A stretch of 11,149 nt of DNA from Opitutia bacterium UBA977 (lineage in GTDB: Bacteria > Verrucomicrobiota > Verrucomicrobiia > Opitutales > Coraliomargaritaceae), in NCBI GenBank assembly GCA_002292345.1, contig DBBT01000036.1, positions 21,294-32,442 of the forward strand, written 5' to 3'. Made by a program: the position numbers and the translations under genes. Below, one piece after another: positions 7,087-11,149 of the stretch. A model generated the notes under the pieces. The model ran no database searches. It was not told the origin of the DNA and saw only the letters and a list, made by a program, of their open reading frames with translations. How positions within the stretch are numbered: position 1 is the first letter of the stretch; every line of letters starts with the position of its first letter.

Positions 7087-7844
7087 GGAAAAAAAGTGTT
7101 GGTAGTTAGCTGATAGTGTTTGTAGGCCGTCCCTCGGGAGAGCAGGGAGGAGCGTTCCGCGTGCGGAACGCCAGTAAGGTAGCGTAGAAAGAGGTAGATA
7201 CAGGCAGGCCCCAATAATGTAAACGCCCATTGGCTCGAATGGACTGCGAAGGCGACATACGCCCACCAGTGGAGCCATTCAAAAAAATAATTCGGGTGCC
7301 TTGAGTAGCGCCACAAGCCTTGCTGGCAAACTTGCCCTTGGTTGGCCGCAGCGGCGCGGAAATTTGCTAGCTGCCGATCTGCGACGTGCTCACCTAGCAG
7401 AGCGCACAGTGCGATCGCGATGCCAAACCAGTCGAACAGTCCCCACGGAGCCTCGATGGCCGTCATGGCGATGCTGACAGGACTCATGAATAATGCGACA
7501 AGCAGTACCTGTAGCAAAAAAAGCGGATAGTAATTACGCCGCGCGTTGTTACCCCAATGCGCAGTCAGGTAGGCGTAGCGCGGATCTTCTTTGCCGCTCA
7601 ACACACGGTTGCGGATGAGGTACGTCGAGAGTCGTCCTGACCAAATCAGTAGTACCGCCAACACCGCGTAACTGCGCAGTGTGGGTTCCGCCATGTTGGC
7701 GAGATAAACAATCGCAGCGATACCGAGGCCCGCTGTCCATACGACATCGACCAGCGCCATGAGATGAATCCGCCAGGCGAGCAGATAGGTGAGGGTCGCC
7801 GCAACGAAGCCAATACTGAGTAGTCCCAACCAGTAATTACTCAA
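7056..7844 (-). CDS. DUF1295 membrane protein (steroid 5-alpha-reductase/ICMT-like fold)
   Basis: An integral membrane protein of about 262 residues with roughly six hydrophobic segments (about 5-25, 30-50, 57-72, 105-128, 133-152 and 193-224). The signature WRYSRHPNYFFEW (178-190) is the C-terminal cofactor-binding motif of DUF1295/COG3752, related to steroid 5-alpha reductases and isoprenylcysteine methyltransferases. The family is thought to reduce or methylate lipid-like substrates. In this locus it may reduce or otherwise process a modified acyl chain, which is inference. The TTG at 7844-7842 is chosen because an AAGGAGG Shine-Dalgarno sequence lies 5 nt before it (7856-7850), the clearest ribosome site in the window, and it overlaps the desaturase stop as TTGAGTAA. 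An ATG at 7883 would add 13 polar residues and a 47-nt overlap. The 3' end overlaps the start of the methyltransferase gene by 31 nt. Confidence 0.85.
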   Translation of the reverse strand: MSNYWLGLLSIGFVAATLTYLLAWRIHLMALVDVVWTAGLGIAAIVYLANMAEPTLRSYAVLAVLLIWSGRLSTYLIRNRVLSGKEDPRYAYLTAHWGNNARRNYYPLFLLQVLLVALFMSPVSIAMTAIEAPWGLFDWFGIAIALCALLGEHVADRQLANFRAAAANQGQVCQQGLWRYSRHPNYFFEWLHWWAYVAFAVHSSQWAFTLLGPACIYLFLRYLTGVPHAERSSLLSRGTAYKHYQLTTNTFFPWKPSQPDQH

Positions 7845-8754
7845 CGCGCCCTCCTTCGGTCGTGCGTTGTTCCGCTTCGGCATAGACTGCCTCTGGGTAG
7901 ACCTTCAGGTCCCAGACCAGCCCCAGCTTTTCCAGCCCGCGCAGCAACAGATACGATAGGTCGAACTCCCACCAATACATGCCCTGTCGCGCAGACAGTG
8001 GCCAGCGATGATGGTTGTTATGCCAGCCTTCACCAAAAGTGAGTAGGGCGATCCAAAAGCTGTTGCGGCTTTCGTCGTCGTTATCAAAGCGCTTGTTGCC
8101 GACAATGTGCGTGACCGAATTGACGCAGAAGGTGACGTGATAAACTAGAATAGTGCTCAGAAAAAAGCCCCACATTACCATTTGCATACCACTGGTGCCA
8201 AGTGCTGGATAGTATGCGTTCAAGCCGGCGCCGATTACGTAGAGTAGCCCGATTAATGATGCGACCGGTAAAACGTGAAAGCGATCGATAAAACGTAACT
8301 CAGGATATTTACTTAAATCCTTAATTCGATCATGCTGAATCGAACCGTAGGCGCGGCACAGTATCCAGCCGATGTGAGCCCAAAAGGCATCTTTGATTAC
8401 TGGCGAATGAATGTCTTCCGGCTTGTCGGAGTGCTGATGATGGTGGCGGTGGTTCGCGGCCCACCACATGGGGCCAAGTTGAGCCGCCGATGTACCGACC
8501 CAAGCCATAATGAATTGAAAGACTCGGCCAGTCTTGAACGAGCGATGCGAGAAGTATCGATGGAAGCCAGCCGTCAGAGCGAACACTCGCACCACGTATG
8601 TAATCGATAGGGCAATGACTGCGGCCCAGCTAAACCCAGTAAACAAAGCGCCCAGCGCTAACAGGTGCATTATGAATATCGGCGATGAAGCCATCAGCAG
8701 GCGGTTGCCCTCATCTTCTGCTGCGTGATTTATAATTTTACTTAGATTATTCAT
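7837..8754 (-). CDS. Membrane fatty-acid desaturase (acyl-CoA delta-9 type)
   Basis: A 305-residue di-iron membrane desaturase that would insert a cis double bond into saturated acyl chains using O2 and an electron donor. All three histidine boxes are intact: HRYFSH (65-70), HRHHHQH (102-108) and HNNHH (245-249). The extra conserved NSVTH (about 212-216) of the stearoyl-CoA/delta-9 group is also present. Hydrophobic segments surround the boxes (about 25-60, 80-100, 160-180, 190-210). It is the first gene of a three-gene operon and its product supplies the double bond on which a Cfa-type enzyme acts, so the two probably work in sequence. Its O2 requirement implies aerobic function. The ATG at 8754 has no Shine-Dalgarno sequence. 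A possible promoter lies at 8815-8844 on the same strand. The exact regiospecificity cannot be read from the sequence. Confidence 0.93.
   Translation of the reverse strand: MNNLSKIINHAAEDEGNRLLMASSPIFIMHLLALGALFTGFSWAAVIALSITYVVRVFALTAGFHRYFSHRSFKTGRVFQFIMAWVGTSAAQLGPMWWAANHRHHHQHSDKPEDIHSPVIKDAFWAHIGWILCRAYGSIQHDRIKDLSKYPELRFIDRFHVLPVASLIGLLYVIGAGLNAYYPALGTSGMQMVMWGFFLSTILVYHVTFCVNSVTHIVGNKRFDNDDESRNSFWIALLTFGEGWHNNHHRWPLSARQGMYWWEFDLSYLLLRGLEKLGLVWDLKVYPEAVYAEAEQRTTEGGRVE
7850..7856 (-). promoter_or_regulatory. Strong Shine-Dalgarno AAGGAGG deciding the DUF1295 start
   Basis: On the minus strand AAGGAGG lies inside the last codons of the desaturase gene, 5 nt before the TTG at 7844. Most other genes here lack such a site. 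It supports re-initiation by ribosomes finishing the desaturase and favours TTG over the upstream ATG at 7883. Confidence 0.6.
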
Positions 8755-8814
8755 ATTAATTACTAAAAATGAACGAGAAGGGCTCTAGAACCTTACAGGG
8801 AGAATGTGAGTAAG

Positions 8815-8844
8815 TTGTTACAGCTTTCGTCCGATAAATGTCAA
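8815..8844 (-). promoter_or_regulatory. Possible sigma-70-type promoter of the desaturase operon
   Basis: On the minus strand a consensus TTGACA (8844-8839) is followed after 18 bp by TAACAA (8820-8815), a 4/6 match to the -10 box. Transcription would start near 8808, leaving about 54 nt of leader. The -35 box overlaps the first codons of the divergent SRPBCC gene, so the two genes could interfere with each other. Confidence 0.35.
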
Positions 8845-9302
8845 TCATGGCTAAAATTCACCAACTCACTCGCGAACACATCATCAATACTGATATGGCG
8901 ACCGCTTGGGATTTTCTCAGTTCTCCCAAGAACCTCGACACGATTACTCCAGATGACATGCCGTTTGAGATCATCACGGATGTGCCTGATAAGATGTATG
9001 ATGGGCTCTTGATTGAATATCGCGTCGGTATACCGATCCTCGGCAGCCAGACATGGTTAACTGAGATCAAGTATATCCGCGAGGGGCATTCGTTTGTCGA
9101 TGAGCAACGCATCGGGCCTTATAAGCTTTGGTTACACTACCACGAAATCACGAGTCATCCCGAAGGAGTACGATTCATCGATCGCGTCAATTATGTGATG
9201 CCTTACGGGCCCTTTGGGCAGCTGGCACACCTGCTGTACGTTAAGAAACAACTCAAGTATGTGTTCGATTATCGCGATGAGGCGATGCGCGCAAACCTGT
9301 AG
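8838..9302 (+). CDS. SRPBCC-family (START/polyketide-cyclase-like) protein
   Basis: A 154-residue single-domain protein of the SRPBCC superfamily, COG4276-like. The order of elements fits: an N-terminal strand, a helix with ATAWDFLSSPKNLDTITP (about 21-38), a run of strands including LIEYRVGIPILGSQTWLTEI, FVDEQRIGPYKLWLHYHEI (about 90-108), the aromatic VNYVMPYGPFG, and a C-terminal helix (FDYRDEAMRANL). Proteins of this fold bind hydrophobic ligands in a deep pocket, so carrying or sensing a modified lipid is plausible here but not shown. Two starts are possible, ATG 8838 and ATG 8847; neither has a clear Shine-Dalgarno sequence, and MAKIHQLTRE from 8847 would also be a natural N-terminus. 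It is divergent from the desaturase operon and its stop is 52 bp from the convergent murA stop. Confidence 0.85.
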   Translation: MSIMAKIHQLTREHIINTDMATAWDFLSSPKNLDTITPDDMPFEIITDVPDKMYDGLLIEYRVGIPILGSQTWLTEIKYIREGHSFVDEQRIGPYKLWLHYHEITSHPEGVRFIDRVNYVMPYGPFGQLAHLLYVKKQLKYVFDYRDEAMRANL

Positions 9303-9354
9303 AGTGTGAGCGCGTCAGTGACTGTCCGCATGACTGCTGTCGGGGCGCTTGGCT

Positions 9355-10650
9355 TTACTCTTCGAGTAGCTCCTTCGGCATGTCTTTCTCGCTCAGGCGT
9401 TCGATCTTTGCACCAATGGCGGTGAGCTTTTGTTCAAAGCGTTCGTAGCCTCGGTCAAGGTGATAAATGCGCTGGATCCACGTATCACCGGTGGCGGCAA
9501 ACGCAGCTAAAATCAGGGCTGCAGATGCGCGTAAGTCGGAAGCCATCACAGGTGCGCCGGAGAGTTTGCTGGCACCTTTGATAATCGCGCTCGGCCCTTC
9601 CATTGCAATGTCTGCGCCCATGCGTTGTAGCTCGGGCACGTGCATAAAGCGATTCGGGTAGATCCGCTCGGTGATGATTGAAATCCCATCTGTCTGCGTC
9701 ATTAACGCGCCGAGTTGTGCTTGTAAATCGGTGGGATAGCCGGGGTGCGGCAGGGTAATGACGTCGACAGGCTTGAGCGATCCTTCGTAAGGGAGGACGC
9801 GAATGCTGTCGTCGCCTAACTCCATTGGCAGGCCCGCTTCTTCGAGTTTGTCGAGGAATGCGCTGAGTAACTTCGGCGCGATGCCCTTGACGGTGACGTC
9901 GCCGCGAGTAATGGCGGCGGCGACGATGAAAGTGCCAGCTTCGATACGGTCAGCGATGACAGCGTGCTCGCAGCCGTGGAGTTTTTCGACTCCAGTAATG
10001 ATCAGTTCAGGGCTGCCGATGCCGTCGATCTTGGCGCCCATCTTAACCAGAAGGTTGCAGAGATCGACTACTTCGGGCTCACAGGCTGCGCATTCGAGGC
10101 GCGTGCTGCCTGGGGCGAGCACCGCAGCCATCACGATGTTGGCGGTACCCGTGACAGTGCTGCCGCTGCGGCCGCCGAGAAAAATCGGACCGCCTTTGAT
10201 TGCGGAAGCATCGACGTTTACATAGCCGTTGGCAATTTCGACCTTACAGTTGAGCTTTTGCAGGCCCTTAATGTGCAGGTCGATCGGCCGGGGTCCGATC
10301 ACGCAGCCCCCGGGGATCGACACTTCAGCTTTGCGCATCCGCGCCACGAGGGGGCCGAGCAGGCAAACCGAGGCGCGCATTTTACGCACCAATTCATACG
10401 GTGCAATGTGGGTGATCTTTTTGGCGGTGATCTCCCATGTGCCTGGTTCGGACTGCACTGTCTCGGCGCCAACATGTTGCAGGATTTCGATCATGAAGCG
10501 CATATCGCTCAGATCGGGGACGTTTTTTAGAACGACCGTCTCGTCGGTTAGTAGGGTGGCGGCGAGAATCGGCAGGGCAGCGTTCTTTGCGCCGCCGACT
10601 TCGATCGTGCCATTGAGTGGTCCGTTTCCGCTAACTTTGAAGACATCCAT
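9355..10650 (-). CDS. murA: UDP-N-acetylglucosamine 1-carboxyvinyltransferase
   Basis: A complete 431-residue MurA, the cytosolic enzyme that transfers enolpyruvate from PEP to UDP-GlcNAc as the first committed step of peptidoglycan synthesis. Key residues are present: Lys22 in GGAKNA, the active-site loop SIPGGCVIGPRPIDLH with Cys116 (equivalent to E. coli Cys115), Arg121, and the catalytic Asp308 in PHPGYPTDLQ. SDLRASAAL and HLDRGYERF near the C-terminus are also typical. The retained Cys predicts sensitivity to fosfomycin, unlike the Asp variants of Chlamydia and mycobacteria. Length is normal, and the start MDVFKVSGNGPLNG matches the family. The gene lies 21 bp downstream of the RGG-protein gene on the same strand, probably co-transcribed. 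No clear terminator was found after it. Confidence 0.97.
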   Translation of the reverse strand: MDVFKVSGNGPLNGTIEVGGAKNAALPILAATLLTDETVVLKNVPDLSDMRFMIEILQHVGAETVQSEPGTWEITAKKITHIAPYELVRKMRASVCLLGPLVARMRKAEVSIPGGCVIGPRPIDLHIKGLQKLNCKVEIANGYVNVDASAIKGGPIFLGGRSGSTVTGTANIVMAAVLAPGSTRLECAACEPEVVDLCNLLVKMGAKIDGIGSPELIITGVEKLHGCEHAVIADRIEAGTFIVAAAITRGDVTVKGIAPKLLSAFLDKLEEAGLPMELGDDSIRVLPYEGSLKPVDVITLPHPGYPTDLQAQLGALMTQTDGISIITERIYPNRFMHVPELQRMGADIAMEGPSAIIKGASKLSGAPVMASDLRASAALILAAFAATGDTWIQRIYHLDRGYERFEQKLTAIGAKIERLSEKDMPKELLEE

Positions 10651-10671
10651 AGGGTATGCGCTGTGTTGAAA

Positions 10672-11149
10672 TTAAGATTCGTTACTGAGTGACTTTGCAG
10701 AGTGAGGCTTTTCATTGCCTTGGCGACGGCCTTGCCCACCGCGGTTTCCACCACGACCCTGTCCGCCGCGATTGCCACCATGGCGATTTTGTCCGCCACG
10801 GTTGCTATTGCGATTACCGCCACGGTTACCGCCTTGGCGATTTTGCCTGCCGCGATTGCCGCCACGTTTACCCGTTGGCTTGTCCTTAGGCTTATTGCCG
10901 ATTCCAAAAACTCCTAGAATTTTAGCAAGTAGACCCTTTTTCTGAGGCTGCTTACCCTTGCCCTTGGCTGGTGGCTTTTTGCCGCGTGCATCTGGCTTAC
11001 GCTCGCTTCTTGCAGGGCGATTGGCATCGCGCTCCTTGCGACGGGCGTCGCGTTCGGCACGGCGTTCGCTTAATTTGTCTTCAACGCTCTTGATTGTGGC
11101 GAGGGTGTCCTCGCTTGGTTGAGGATTGGTGATGCGCTCTTCACGCGGC
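10672..11149 (-). CDS. Basic RGG-repeat protein, C-terminal part (5' end outside window)
   Basis: An open frame enters from the right edge and ends at TAA 10674-10672, giving 158 visible residues. It was found by translating the minus strand. The first half is charged and helical (KSVEDKLSERRAERDARRKE), then a Lys/Pro-rich stretch, a short hydrophobic patch LLAKILGVFGIG, and a 51-residue tail built from Arg, Gly, Asn and Gln with repeated RGGN and RGGQ units. RGG tails bind RNA without strong specificity. In bacteria they commonly end DEAD-box RNA helicases and other RNA-binding proteins. A helicase is the leading guess, but no helicase motif is visible, so the identity is open. It lies directly upstream of murA with a 21-bp gap. 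Confidence 0.8.
   Translation of the reverse strand, partial: PREERITNPQPSEDTLATIKSVEDKLSERRAERDARRKERDANRPARSERKPDARGKKPPAKGKGKQPQKKGLLAKILGVFGIGNKPKDKPTGKRGGNRGRQNRQGGNRGGNRNSNRGGQNRHGGNRGGQGRGGNRGGQGRRQGNEKPHSAKSLSNES
10714..10866 (-). repeat. Low-complexity repeat encoding an Arg-Gly-Asn/Gln tail
   Basis: Degenerate tandem units around CGTGGCGGTAATCGC (minus strand) encode RGGNR and RGGQ blocks, 51 residues in all. Unit spacing is irregular and codons vary, so this looks like a protein-level repeat. Such tracts readily gain or lose units. Confidence 0.75.

Noticed and set aside
5842..7278. Longer methyltransferase frame starting at ATG 7278
   Set aside because: The extra 64 residues lie wholly inside the DUF1295 gene on the same strand and do not fit the family; ATG 7086 gives normal length.
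9309..9349. Possible terminator between SRPBCC and murA (AGCGC/GCGCT)
   Set aside because: Only a 5-bp stem with a 31-nt interior and no proper T-run on either side.
9964..10530. Long plus-strand frames antisense to murA
   Set aside because: Shadow frames of a highly conserved murA; compositionally biased and without recognisable domains.
10548..10907. Ala/Val-rich 119-codon minus-strand frame across the murA start
   Set aside because: It is an out-of-frame reading of the RGG repeat (CGTGGCGGTAAT units) and runs into murA; the true frame is the Arg/Gly-rich one ending at 10672.

Overview
The window looks like a stretch of chromosome from a Gram-negative bacterium. The best guess is Verrucomicrobiota, perhaps an Opitutae/Puniceicoccaceae-type marine lineage. 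This is an inference from a PPi-type phosphofructokinase, mostly weak or absent Shine-Dalgarno sequences, an eukaryote/Bacteroidetes-like PurB C-terminus and an RGG-tailed basic protein. No single marker proves it. No tRNA, rRNA, CRISPR array or insertion sequence was seen.

Left edge (1-1942): housekeeping metabolism on the + strand. It holds the C-terminal part of adenylosuccinate lyase (purB), then a complete phosphofructokinase whose specificity residues predict use of pyrophosphate, closed by a strong intrinsic terminator.

Centre (2002-9302): an accessory lipid-modification locus. A minus-strand NTF2/SnoaL-like lipoprotein is divergent from a translationally coupled + strand pair, a COG2907-type FAD oxidoreductase and a DUF1365 protein. 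These are followed by an ECF sigma factor and a small zf-HC2 anti-sigma candidate with extra cysteines. Converging on them is a tightly overlapping minus-strand operon: fatty-acid desaturase, DUF1295 membrane protein, and cyclopropane-fatty-acid-synthase-type SAM methyltransferase. A + strand SRPBCC protein diverges from the desaturase. Together these genes can plausibly desaturate acyl chains, methylate or cyclopropanate the double bond, and oxidise the product. The set resembles the stress-induced Cfa/COG2907/DUF1365 loci of proteobacteria that are linked to modified (including furan) fatty acids, but here it is joined to a different sigma/anti-sigma pair. The locus is the most interesting part of the window.

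Right edge (9355-11149): minus-strand housekeeping genes. These are a complete murA (first step of peptidoglycan synthesis) preceded 21 bp upstream by the 3' end of a gene encoding a highly basic RGG-repeat protein, probably an RNA-binding protein or RNA helicase tail, cut off by the window edge.
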